A DNA stretch of 64,000 bases. Origin: an uncultured Treponema sp. GTDB taxonomy: Bacteria > Spirochaetota > Spirochaetia > Treponematales > Treponemataceae. This document shows positions 52,628 to 59,889 of this stretch, piece after piece. The position numbers were made by a program, and so were the translations under genes. Position 1 is the first letter of the stretch. Each line of letters begins with the position of its first letter. The notes under the pieces were generated by a model. That model saw nothing but the letters and a program-made list of their open reading frames with translations. It searched no databases and was not told the origin of the DNA. Location: contig ONHK01000002.1 of the NCBI GenBank assembly GCA_900317625.1, forward strand, positions 147,129-211,128. The letters run 5' to 3'.

Positions 52628-53971
52628 ATGCTAAAAAGTACAGGTCATGCAGATTTACCGCTTCATTACGGAACTGTTCCGCGCTGGCTTGCTGACCGAA
52701 TGATGGTTCTTGGAACTTTAATTGTTGAATCTTTGGTTCAAAATTATGGTAAAAAGGAAGTTCTTCGGCGATTGAGCGATCCGCTGTGGTTTCAGTCTTT
52801 TGGAAGCGTAATGGGCATGGACTGGCATTCTTCTGGAATTACGACCAGCGTAATGTATGCGTTAAAACGAGGAATAAATCCGCGGGCAAAGGAATTTGGA
52901 CTTTATATTTGCGGTGGCCGCGGAAAATATTCCCGTAGAACTCCAGAAGAACTTTTGGCATTGGCTGAAAATTCTGGGCTGGACGGAAATGATTTGGTTC
53001 GTTCAAGCCGATTGTGTGCCAAGGTTGACAATACGGCGGTTCAGGATGGGTTTCAGCTTTATCAGCACAATTTTATTCTTTCTGATGAAGGCGATTGGGC
53101 AGTTGTTCAGCAGGGAATGAATGAAAATCTGCGTACAGCCCGACGTTATCATTGGTGCAGCGCGAATATCAAATCTTTTGTGGAAGAACCGCATACAGCG
53201 GTGATTGGTGAAAATCAAGGAAAAATTTTAAATCTTACTGCGAAAAATGCTGAAAAAACTCGTGGCGCGATTATGGATTTTACAAAAGAAACTCCAGATA
53301 AGCTTTTGCACGAAATCAGAAAAATTGCCGAGCCGGATTCAAGTTTTTCTATTGGCTATGGTGGCTCTTCAAAGGTTGTTGCAAAAAATTCTGATTTGGA
53401 GCAAGGGCTTCTTTTTCCTGAATTTGCGGATTCTGCTGCGCCTGAAAAATTAAAAATTCAAGTAAATGAAAATGAAATAATACACGCGGAACGAAATATT
53501 ATTTTGCCGCAACATCACGAAGTTAGACAGGAAGATGTGGATTTAAAGCGCCTGGGAGCTGTTCTTGCGACTGCTTACGAAAATCAGCCGCAAAATTTTG
53601 AGTTGCTTTTGTTTACGCCAGGGCTTGGACCACGAACTCTTCAGTCTTTGACATTGGTTAGCGAAGTTATTCACGGAACACCAAGCCGATTTTCTGATCC
53701 GGCACGTTTTAGTTTTGCTCATGGTGGAAAAGATGGGCATCCGTTTCCTGTTCCTTTAAAAGTTTATGATGAATCAATAAGAGTTCTTCGGGATAGCATT
53801 GAAAAATCAAAGTTGGGTTACAATGAAAAATCTGACTGCTTGCGCCGCTTGCATCAGACTGCGTTAAATATAGAAAAAAATTGTGAACCTCAGGCAGATT
53901 TTGAGGCAACTTTAAAATACGAAAAAGAACATTCAAAAGAATGGGGCGGTCGTACGGTTATGGACGATTAA
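52628..53971 (+). CDS. DUF763 protein with helix-hairpin-helix-like motif
   Basis: 447 residues. The N-terminus 'GHADLPLHYGTVPRWLADRM' and 'HSSGITTSVMYALKRG' are diagnostic for DUF763, a family best known from archaea and scattered bacteria. 'FELLLFTPGLGPRTLQSLTL' near residue 317 resembles a helix-hairpin-helix DNA-binding motif, so a nucleic-acid role is plausible. Function is not known to me. It follows putP closely, without an evident link in function. Confidence 0.85.
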   Translation: MLKSTGHADLPLHYGTVPRWLADRMMVLGTLIVESLVQNYGKKEVLRRLSDPLWFQSFGSVMGMDWHSSGITTSVMYALKRGINPRAKEFGLYICGGRGKYSRRTPEELLALAENSGLDGNDLVRSSRLCAKVDNTAVQDGFQLYQHNFILSDEGDWAVVQQGMNENLRTARRYHWCSANIKSFVEEPHTAVIGENQGKILNLTAKNAEKTRGAIMDFTKETPDKLLHEIRKIAEPDSSFSIGYGGSSKVVAKNSDLEQGLLFPEFADSAAPEKLKIQVNENEIIHAERNIILPQHHEVRQEDVDLKRLGAVLATAYENQPQNFELLLFTPGLGPRTLQSLTLVSEVIHGTPSRFSDPARFSFAHGGKDGHPFPVPLKVYDESIRVLRDSIEKSKLGYNEKSDCLRRLHQTALNIEKNCEPQADFEATLKYEKEHSKEWGGRTVMDD

Positions 53972-53989
53972 TCCGTTTTGTATTATACT
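53961..53989 (+). promoter_or_regulatory. Predicted promoter of the Rrf2 gene
   Basis: TGGACG (53961-53966), 17 bases, TATACT (53984-53989). The -35 lies in the last codons of DUF763. Confidence 0.45.
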
Positions 53990-54001
53990 ACTAAATTACT
54001 A
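53989..54001 (+). promoter_or_regulatory. Palindrome next to the Rrf2 gene -10, candidate operator
   Basis: TACTAAATTACTA has the symmetry TAnTAAnTTAnTA and covers the predicted transcription start, consistent with autoregulation by the Rrf2 protein. Confidence 0.5.
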
Positions 54002-54013
54002 GGAAAATAGGAT

Positions 54014-54442
54014 ATGAAAATTTCAACACGCGGAAGATACGCATTAAGTTTTATGATTGATTTGGCTCAGCAAGGAAGAGGCGGCTACGTTCCTTTAAAA
54101 GATATTTCGGAACGTCAGGGAATTTCTATAAAATATCTTGAACAGATTACAGCTCTTCTTAGCAAATTTGGACTGTTGCAAAGCATCCGTGGACCTCAAG
54201 GTGGCTATCGACTTGCAAAGGATTCTTCTGAATATACAGTTGGCGAAATTCTTAGAACAACAGAAGGAAATCTTGCTCCGGTTGATTATGACGAAAAAGA
54301 TGCGACTTCAACTGAACAGACAATAAATACCGCAACCGCAAAAATGTGGGCAGGATTGAACAAAGTTGTAAACGACTATCTGGATTCAATAAAACTGGAT
54401 TCATTGGTTTACAACTCTGGAACTTGCGATTACGTGATTTAA
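54014..54442 (+). CDS. Rrf2 family transcriptional regulator lacking Fe-S cysteines
   Basis: 142 residues. 'MKISTRGRYALSFMIDLAQQ' and 'IKYLEQITALLSKFGLLQSI' then 'RGPQGGYRLAK' are the Rrf2 winged HTH. The three cysteines that ligate the cluster in IscR or NsrR are absent; the only Cys is near the C-terminus. It is therefore closer to the CymR type, which senses cysteine metabolism by protein partners. AGGA-containing leader; convergent with the TrmH-type gene, 1 base apart. Confidence 0.88.
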   Translation: MKISTRGRYALSFMIDLAQQGRGGYVPLKDISERQGISIKYLEQITALLSKFGLLQSIRGPQGGYRLAKDSSEYTVGEILRTTEGNLAPVDYDEKDATSTEQTINTATAKMWAGLNKVVNDYLDSIKLDSLVYNSGTCDYVI

Positions 54443-54443
54443 A

Positions 54444-55220
54444 CTAGCGGGTCAATTCGTAAAGGATAATTGAACTTGCCTGAGCAACATTTAGACTGTC
54501 TACGGCAGGCTCTTTTTTTCCTTGTGAAATTCCTGCAAATGGAATTAAAACAAGTTCATCACAATTCTGCTTTACTTCTTTTGAGATTCCGTTTTCTTCG
54601 TTTCCAAGAACAACTACAGCAGGTTTTCCCTTTGTAATTGATTTTATATCTGAGGCAAATTTGCTGCGGGCGGATAAATCTGTTCCGATTCTGACCATTC
54701 TATTTTTCAATGCTTCCAAAAGCCTTGGAATTGAGCGCACTGAATAAATTTTTACAAATTCCATTCCACCTTCCGCAATTCTGTAGGAACTGGTTGTAAT
54801 TGCGCTTTCTGATTCATCTTCTGGAATTACAATATTTTTTACACCGAAAAATGCGGCACTTCTTACAATTGCGCCAAAATTATTTGCGTTTCCAATGTGA
54901 TCAAGGACAAGCGCATTTTCTTTGTTTTCAATCCATTCGTCTGTAATATCTGAGTCTAGTGGAATAATCTGCGGCATATAAATCATTGCAACAACGCCTT
55001 GGTTGTGAACTGTTCCGCTGAGTTTTTCCAGTTCTTTTGCATCTTTTACTTTGTTATAAATTCCTTTGCGTGCGGCAAGTTTTTTACAAAGCCCACCGAA
55101 TAAAGGAGCAAGTTCTTCTGTAAAATAAAGCCTTCTGATTCTGTCGCTGTTATGTTTTTCCAGTTTTTTTACGGTTGCAAAGCCGCAAACTGCAAGTTCA
55201 TTGTTCTGTTTGTTTCGCAT
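54444..55220 (-). CDS. TrmH-type (SPOUT) RNA methyltransferase
   Basis: 258 residues from the ATG at 55220; a TTG 15 codons earlier is open but the promoter argues against it. N-terminal substrate-binding part, then the SPOUT knot: 'LVLDHIGNANNFGAIVRSAA' (motif 1), 'VVVLGNEENGISKEV' (motif 2) and 'DSLNVAQASSIILYEL' (motif 3). It 2'-O-methylates ribose in tRNA or rRNA; which site cannot be told. TATAAT lies 7 bases before the ATG and no ribosome site is visible. Confidence 0.9.
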   Translation of the reverse strand: MRNKQNNELAVCGFATVKKLEKHNSDRIRRLYFTEELAPLFGGLCKKLAARKGIYNKVKDAKELEKLSGTVHNQGVVAMIYMPQIIPLDSDITDEWIENKENALVLDHIGNANNFGAIVRSAAFFGVKNIVIPEDESESAITTSSYRIAEGGMEFVKIYSVRSIPRLLEALKNRMVRIGTDLSARSKFASDIKSITKGKPAVVVLGNEENGISKEVKQNCDELVLIPFAGISQGKKEPAVDSLNVAQASSIILYELTR

Positions 55221-55227
55221 GGAAAAA

Positions 55228-55233
55228 ATTATA
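55228..55233 (-). promoter_or_regulatory. -10 element of the TrmH-type gene, leaderless spacing
   Basis: TATAAT on the minus strand, 7 bases before the ATG at 55220. Confidence 0.6.
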
Positions 55234-55566
55234 TCTGAATTTTTAAGTTTGTGGCAGTCTTGCAATGCAAATGTGTTATAAAAAAAATGAAATGATAAAA
55301 AATACCTGCACTTTCAGCGGAAAATCAAAATTGTCTATGGTTGCAATTTTTTTTAGGAAGAAAACTTCAATTCGCAAAGCTCATTTTCAGTTTTCTTTTA
55401 TGCCTATGGCAAAAAAATGGCAAATTACGCCAATTTTGCTTTTCTGCTTCCGTTTCGGTATTTTTTATTCGTTCAACTTTTTTCAGTTGTAGCAGTTTTG
55501 GTTTTTCCGCTGGAAGAGCAATCATTTTTTTTCATTGTAGAAAAATGACATTGCTTATATAAAATG

Positions 55567-55595
55567 TTGACTAAAGTTTTTTGATGTGGTTTAAT
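55567..55595 (+). promoter_or_regulatory. Predicted promoter of zur-znuACB
   Basis: TTGACT (55567-55572), 17 bases, TTTAAT (55590-55595). Transcription should begin inside the 55597-55619 inverted repeat. Confidence 0.7.
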
Positions 55596-55596
55596 C

Positions 55597-55619
55597 AATT
55601 TGCGAATCAGTCGCAAATT
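55597..55619 (+). promoter_or_regulatory. 9-bp perfect inverted repeat at the transcription start, candidate Zur operator
   Basis: AATTTGCGA / TCGCAAATT, loop ATCAG. Its place directly after the -10 and before the regulator gene suits repression by the Fur-family protein encoded next. The sequence differs from the Firmicute Zur box. Confidence 0.6.
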
Positions 55620-55626
55620 TAAAACG

Positions 55627-56025
55627 ATGATATATTCAACTGAGCAACGAAATATTCTTCTTTCTTTTTTAAGCAAAAATCCGGACAAAATGTTTTCTGT
55701 GAAGCAGATTGAATCTGGGCTTGCTGGAAAAGGAATCAGCAAAAGCGCGATTTATAGGAATCTGGCGGAACTTGAATCAGAGGAAAAAATCCGAAGAACT
55801 TCAAAATCCGGTTCAAGGGAAATGTTTTATCAGTTTTATGATTGCCAGGTTTGCCGTTCGCATATTCATCTTTCATGTTCTAAATGTGGAAAAATTTTTC
55901 ATATGGAAGATAAAAATGCGCAAAAACTGATTTTGGAGCTTGAGCAGGCTGAAGGTTTTGAAATTAATAAGGGCGAAAGCACATTGATTGGAGTTTGTAA
56001 GGAATGTGCCTCTTTGAAATGTTAG
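55627..56025 (+). CDS. zur: Fur-family regulator, likely Zur
   Basis: 132 residues from the ATG at 55627; a TTG nine codons up lies in the operator. N-terminal winged HTH ('SVKQIESGLAGKGISKSAIY' then 'RNLAELESEEKIRR'), then a dimerisation domain with 'CQVCRSHIHLSCSKCGKIFH' and a final 'CKECASLKC', giving the structural CxxC pairs and His ligands. It heads a zinc-uptake operon, so Zur is the natural call over Fur or PerR. 15 bases to znuA. Confidence 0.88.
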   Translation: MIYSTEQRNILLSFLSKNPDKMFSVKQIESGLAGKGISKSAIYRNLAELESEEKIRRTSKSGSREMFYQFYDCQVCRSHIHLSCSKCGKIFHMEDKNAQKLILELEQAEGFEINKGESTLIGVCKECASLKC

Positions 56026-56040
56026 TATTTTTGGGGATTT

Positions 56041-57021
56041 ATGAAAAAGATTTTTAATTTGTTTTTTGTGGCAGGAATTATTTTTCTTGGATTTTTTTCT
56101 GGTTGTACAAAAAAAACGGTGAATAATGGAAAAATTAATGTGGTTGCAACGATTTTTCCTGTTTATGATTGGGCAAAAAACGTTGTTGGCGATTCTGATG
56201 GAATAAATCTTGAGCTTCTTGTAAAAAACGGTGTTGATTTACATTCATTTCAGCCTTCTGCCGCGGATATAATTAAAATTTCCACGGCTGATGTTCTTAT
56301 TTTTGTTGGCGGCGAAAGCGATTCTTGGATAAAAGATGTTCTAAAAAATCCTGCAAACAAAAATATGATAGTTTTGAATCTTATGGATTTGCTTGGAAAT
56401 TCTGTAAAGCAAGAAGAATTTATTGAAGGAATGACTGGGGAAAAATCTGAAAATTCTTTTGAAGAAAAAACAAATTCCCATTCTCATGATGAAGTTGAAT
56501 ACGATGAGCATATTTGGCTTTCTGTGGAAAATGCAAAAACTGCTGCTGCAAAGATTTCTGAAATTCTTTGTGAAAAAAATTCTGAGAATGCAGAGCTTTA
56601 CGAAAAAAATAAAAATTCCTATATTCAGCAACTTGCTCAACTGAAAAAATTTTATAATCCGCAGAATGAAAAGACGAAAACAATAATTGTCTGCGACAGA
56701 TTTCCATTCAGGTATATGACGGATGAGCTTGGAATAAAATATTTTGCGGCATTTGTTGGTTGTTCAGCGGAAACAGAGGCAAGTTTTGAAACAATTGCAT
56801 TTCTTTCCAGAAAAATTCAGGAACTTGATGCACAAAAAGTTTATGTTTCAGAAAGTTCAGACAAAAAAATTGCGGAAACGGTTATAAAAAATGCCGGAAA
56901 AATCGGAAAATGTAAGATTGAGGTTTTGGATTCAATGCAGTCAGTTACTTTTGAACAGTCAGAAAAAGGAAAAAACTACATTGATACGATGAAGGAAAAC
57001 TATAAAAAATTGAGCGAGTAA
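56041..57021 (+). CDS. znuA: Zinc ABC transporter substrate-binding lipoprotein
   Basis: 326 residues. Signal peptide with lipobox FSGC (Cys22). Cluster A-1 zinc protein: first ligand His in 'NGVDLHSFQPS' (about residue 68), a His/Asp/Glu-rich loop 'NSHSHDEVEYDEHIWLS' near 145-160 with the second His, then 'CDRFPFRYMTDELGIKYF' and 'GCSAETEAS', where classical ZnuA has His in the third position; here a Cys-Asp takes its place. It captures zinc (possibly Mn) at the outer face of the inner membrane. Confidence 0.9.
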   Translation: MKKIFNLFFVAGIIFLGFFSGCTKKTVNNGKINVVATIFPVYDWAKNVVGDSDGINLELLVKNGVDLHSFQPSAADIIKISTADVLIFVGGESDSWIKDVLKNPANKNMIVLNLMDLLGNSVKQEEFIEGMTGEKSENSFEEKTNSHSHDEVEYDEHIWLSVENAKTAAAKISEILCEKNSENAELYEKNKNSYIQQLAQLKKFYNPQNEKTKTIIVCDRFPFRYMTDELGIKYFAAFVGCSAETEASFETIAFLSRKIQELDAQKVYVSESSDKKIAETVIKNAGKIGKCKIEVLDSMQSVTFEQSEKGKNYIDTMKENYKKLSE

Positions 57022-57056
57022 ATTTTTCAGTTTTGTTTTGAATTTAAGGCGGAAAT

Positions 57057-57779
57057 ATGGCGCAGTTAATTTGTGAAAATCTTACTTTAGGATATGATTC
57101 AAAAATTATTGTAAAAGATTTGTCATTCAGTGTGAATTCTGGGGATTATCTTTGCATTGTTGGTGAAAATGGTTCTGGAAAATCAACTCTTATGAAAACA
57201 ATTCTTCATCTTTTAAAGCCGATTTCTGGAAAAATTGAAACAGGCGATGGACTTTTGCCGGATGAAATTGGTTATCTTCCGCAGCAGACTTTTGTTCAGA
57301 AAGATTTTCCAGCTAGCGTTCAGGAAATTGTTCTGAGCGGAAATCAAAGCCGCTGCAAAAAACGTTTTTGGTACAACAAGGCGGAAAAACAGCTTGCCGC
57401 TGAAAATATGGAAAAAATGGGAATAACGCATCTTGCGAAAAAATGTTACCGGGAACTTTCTGGTGGGCAACAGCAGCGGGTTTTGCTTGCAAGAGCCTTG
57501 TGCGCGACTCAAAAAATGCTTTTGCTGGATGAGCCGGTTAGCGCGTTGGATCCTGGAGCGCAGGAGGAAATGTATTCTCTTATTGAAAATTTACACAAGG
57601 ACGGAATTACAATTATTATGATTAGCCACGATATTGAAGCCGCTTTAAAATATGCAACTCATGTTTTGCATATTGGCGAAGAAATATTTTTTGGCACAAA
57701 AGATGAATTTATTCATAAGTCAAACTGTCCTGATTGTAACGGGCAAATCAAAAAAGTTTTTGGAAGAATTTTTAAGTAA
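57057..57779 (+). CDS. znuC: Zinc ABC transporter ATPase
   Basis: 240 residues. Walker A 'GENGSGKST' (about 37-45), Q-loop 'LPQQTFVQKDFP', signature 'LSGGQQQRVLLARAL', Walker B 'MLLLDEPVSALD', switch 'ISHDIE'. The C-terminus has a CPDC pair ('SNCPDCNGQ'). AAGGCGGA ribosome region. Powers ZnuB. Confidence 0.93.
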   Translation: MAQLICENLTLGYDSKIIVKDLSFSVNSGDYLCIVGENGSGKSTLMKTILHLLKPISGKIETGDGLLPDEIGYLPQQTFVQKDFPASVQEIVLSGNQSRCKKRFWYNKAEKQLAAENMEKMGITHLAKKCYRELSGGQQQRVLLARALCATQKMLLLDEPVSALDPGAQEEMYSLIENLHKDGITIIMISHDIEAALKYATHVLHIGEEIFFGTKDEFIHKSNCPDCNGQIKKVFGRIFK

Positions 57780-57788
57780 GAGGATTTT

Positions 57789-58619
57789 ATGGGCACGCTT
57801 ATTCAATATTTTCATTTTTCTTTTGTGCAGTACGCTTTTATTGTTGGTGTTCTGATTGCAATTTGTTCTTCACTGTTGGGTGTTACGCTTGTTTTAAAAA
57901 GATTCAGTTTTATTGGTGACGGTTTGAGTCATGTTGCATTTGGAGCGATGTCGATTGCGAGCGTTTTAAATTTGAGCAACAATATGTATCTTGTTCTGCC
58001 ATTTACGGTTGTTGCGGCAATTTTGCTTTTGCGGACTGGAAAAAATACAAAAATTCAAGGTGACGCGGCGGTTGCGATTATTTCTGTTTCTTCACTTGCG
58101 CTTGGTTATCTTATAATGAATATTTTTAAGTCATCGAATAATTTGGCAGGAGATGTCTGTTCAACTTTGTTTGGTTCAACTTCAATTTTGACTCTTACAA
58201 AAAGTGAAGTTTATTTGTGTGTTGCGCTTTCTGTTGTTGTGATTGCCTGTTTTTTTGTTTTTTATAACAAAATTTTCGCGGTTACATTTGATGAAAGTTT
58301 TGCGCAGGCTGTTGGAACTCATGCTTCTGCATATAATTTTGCAATTGCGATTATTATTGCGGTGATAATCGTTCTTGCGATGAATCTTGTTGGTTCACTT
58401 TTGATTTCTGCGCTGGTGATTTTCCCGGCGCTTTCTGCAATGCGAGTTTTTAAAAGCTTTAAATCTGTAACAATTTGTTCAGTTTGCGTTAGCGTTGTTT
58501 GTTCGGTTTCTGGACTTTTGATTTCCATTTTGGCAGGAACGCCGGTTGGTTCAACAATTGTTGCGGCGGATTTGGTTGCGTTTATTATTTTTTATTTTGT
58601 TGGAAAAATCGGAGGTTGA
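57789..58619 (+). CDS. znuB: Zinc ABC transporter permease
   Basis: 276 residues, ABC-3 family, about eight helices, with the signature 'SFIGDGLSHVAFGAMSIA' (about 42-59) and 'AMNLVGSLLISALVIFPALS'. Starts 9 bases after znuC. Its C-terminus runs to within 4 bases of the next start. Confidence 0.93.
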   Translation: MGTLIQYFHFSFVQYAFIVGVLIAICSSLLGVTLVLKRFSFIGDGLSHVAFGAMSIASVLNLSNNMYLVLPFTVVAAILLLRTGKNTKIQGDAAVAIISVSSLALGYLIMNIFKSSNNLAGDVCSTLFGSTSILTLTKSEVYLCVALSVVVIACFFVFYNKIFAVTFDESFAQAVGTHASAYNFAIAIIIAVIIVLAMNLVGSLLISALVIFPALSAMRVFKSFKSVTICSVCVSVVCSVSGLLISILAGTPVGSTIVAADLVAFIIFYFVGKIGG

Positions 58620-58623
58620 TGAT

Positions 58624-59070
58624 TTGCGGATTTTTAAGATTTTTTTGCTGGTTTTGTTGAATTTTGTCTTGTTTGGATGCAATAAAGTTCAGAAAAATAT
58701 AAATTCTTCTGATTCTGATATAAAAACGACGGAAAAAGTTGATTTTGATCTTTCGTCTATGAAACCGAATATGGTTTATGCGCAAGTTTTTGATATGCTT
58801 GTTAGCCCGGAAACTTATGAAAATAAAATTATACGGATGAAAGGCAATTTTGAAATTTACGATGCTTCTGAATTTATGGGAAAAAGCTACGCTGTTATAA
58901 TTTATGATGCTTTGGCGTGTTGCCAACAGGGAATTGAATTCCGGTATGATTTTGGAGAAAAATTTCCTGAAAAAGGTTCAGAAATAACTGTGACTGGAAA
59001 ATTTGTGCTTTCTGAAATTGAGCCTGGTATAAGTTATAATTTTGTTCAGGCAGATTCTGTTGAATTTTAG
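58624..59070 (+). CDS. Small lipoprotein of the zinc operon
   Basis: 148 residues from a TTG at 58624 with GGAGG 8 bases upstream; no ATG fits. Signal with lipobox LFGC. The mature part holds 'MLVSPETYENKIIRMKGNFE' and 'YDALACCQQGIEF', a CC-x-x-GIEF motif seen in a small family of lipoproteins next to znu genes, and looks like an OB-type beta fold. The Cys pair may bind metal. Not characterised as far as I know; its place argues for a zinc-uptake accessory role. The stop is 15 bases from that of vsr, which converges on it. Confidence 0.72.
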   Translation: MRIFKIFLLVLLNFVLFGCNKVQKNINSSDSDIKTTEKVDFDLSSMKPNMVYAQVFDMLVSPETYENKIIRMKGNFEIYDASEFMGKSYAVIIYDALACCQQGIEFRYDFGEKFPEKGSEITVTGKFVLSEIEPGISYNFVQADSVEF

Positions 59071-59085
59071 TGTTTCTGAAAAATT

Positions 59086-59538
59086 TTAAAATTCCTTGTA
59101 GTTTTCGTCGAGTTCTTCTTCTAGCCAAAGCGAAAGTTCCGCTGTTACTTTTGAAAGTTTTTGCGCGCGGTTTTTCCCGGTTATTGAACATTCCCAGACA
59201 ACTGCAACGCGCCAGCAATTTTCCATATAAGTTTTTATGATTTTTGCGTCGCGCTTTTTATTTTTTTCAATTTTATTTTTCCAGAATTCTATATTTGTTT
59301 TTGGAAGCCTGAAAAGCCGGCAATTTTCGTGTCCGTGCCAAAAACATCCGTTTATAAAAATTACTGCATTGTAATGCGGAAGAAGAATGTCGGGTGTTCC
59401 GATGTAGCGTTTGTCGTTTTTGCGGAATCTGAAGCCAGCTTTAAAAAGTGCTTTTCGCAGGAACACTTCGGGTTTTGTGTTTTTGCTGTGGATTTTTGAC
59501 ATATTTAAGCTGCGTTGTTCAGGTGTTAATTTATCCAT
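59086..59538 (-). CDS. vsr: Very short patch repair endonuclease (Vsr)
   Basis: 150 residues. 'EQRSLNMSKIHSKNTKPEVF' and 'GTPDILLPHYNAVIFINGCF' then 'WHGHENCRLFRLPKTNIEFW' are the Vsr signature, with the Asp, Cys and His of the metal/zinc site. It nicks 5' of the T in T-G mismatches that arise from deaminated 5-methylcytosine, and normally works with a neighbouring C5-methyltransferase. None is in the window. A ~190-bp imperfect inverted repeat lies just upstream. Confidence 0.9.
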   Translation of the reverse strand: MDKLTPEQRSLNMSKIHSKNTKPEVFLRKALFKAGFRFRKNDKRYIGTPDILLPHYNAVIFINGCFWHGHENCRLFRLPKTNIEFWKNKIEKNKKRDAKIIKTYMENCWRVAVVWECSITGKNRAQKLSKVTAELSLWLEEELDENYKEF

Positions 59539-59557
59539 TTTTTTCTATATATTGGTT

Positions 59558-59746
59558 TGAAATTTGAGTTTAAGAATTCTGAAAAAACGCTCTCAGCGGA
59601 TTTGCAATTTGTTCCAGACGGTTGTGCTCGCGCTACGCTTGTAAAAATTGGGGTGCTTTGCACTTTAATTGGTACAATCGCACAAAGTCTTCGCAAATTA
59701 CAAATTCGCTTACGCTTTTGAGAATTCATAAAAAACTAAAATTTCA
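59558..59746. repeat. Imperfect ~190-bp inverted-repeat element upstream of vsr
   Basis: TGAAATTTGAGTTTAAGAAT at the left answers the inverse of GAATTCATAAAAAACTAAAA with TTTCA at the right, and an inner pair (AGCGGATTTGCAATTTG against the inverse of CAAATTACAAATTCGCT) continues the symmetry. No transposase frame. It resembles a MITE or a very long hairpin. Confidence 0.55.
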
Positions 59747-59765
59747 TTCCATTATACAGCACCGC

Positions 59766-59830
59766 AGGTAGAATGGGTAGGCGAAAACGAGCTTGCGAGT
59801 TTGAGACGAGGGAAAGGCTTTTCCCTACAA
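59766..59830 (+). repeat. Dispersed double-hairpin repeat, copy 3 (diverged)
   Basis: Shares GAATGGGTAGG-CG, AACGAGCTTGCGA and GAGGGAAAGGCTTTTCCCT with the copies at 4777 and 24592 but is shorter and altered in the first hairpin. It ends 59 bases before the ABC lipoprotein gene. Confidence 0.7.
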
Positions 59831-59877
59831 AATGAAAAAAATGTGTTTTTTTGCTTGTTTCTATTTATAGAAACGGT

Positions 59878-59883
59878 TATAAT
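59878..59883 (+). promoter_or_regulatory. -10 element of the ABC lipoprotein gene, leaderless spacing
   Basis: TTGTTT (59855-59860), 17 bases, TATAAT (59878-59883), then 6 bases to the ATG at 59890; no ribosome site. Confidence 0.65.
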
Positions 59884-59889
59884 TATGGT

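Larger units (their letters stand above)
55221..55626. other. 400-bp spacer between the trmH-type gene and zur
   Basis: Contains the trmH-type promoter at its left end and the zur promoter and operator at its right end. In between it is T-rich on the plus strand, with only unconvincing short frames. No RNA gene recognised. Confidence 0.5.

Noticed and set aside
55265..55492. 75-residue plus-strand frame in the trmH/zur spacer
   Set aside because: No ribosome site, unusual composition, no recognisable motif; overlaps promoter-like DNA.
59526..59729. 67-residue minus-strand frame over the inverted repeat
   Set aside because: It is created by the repeat and overlaps the vsr start; no family match or start signal.
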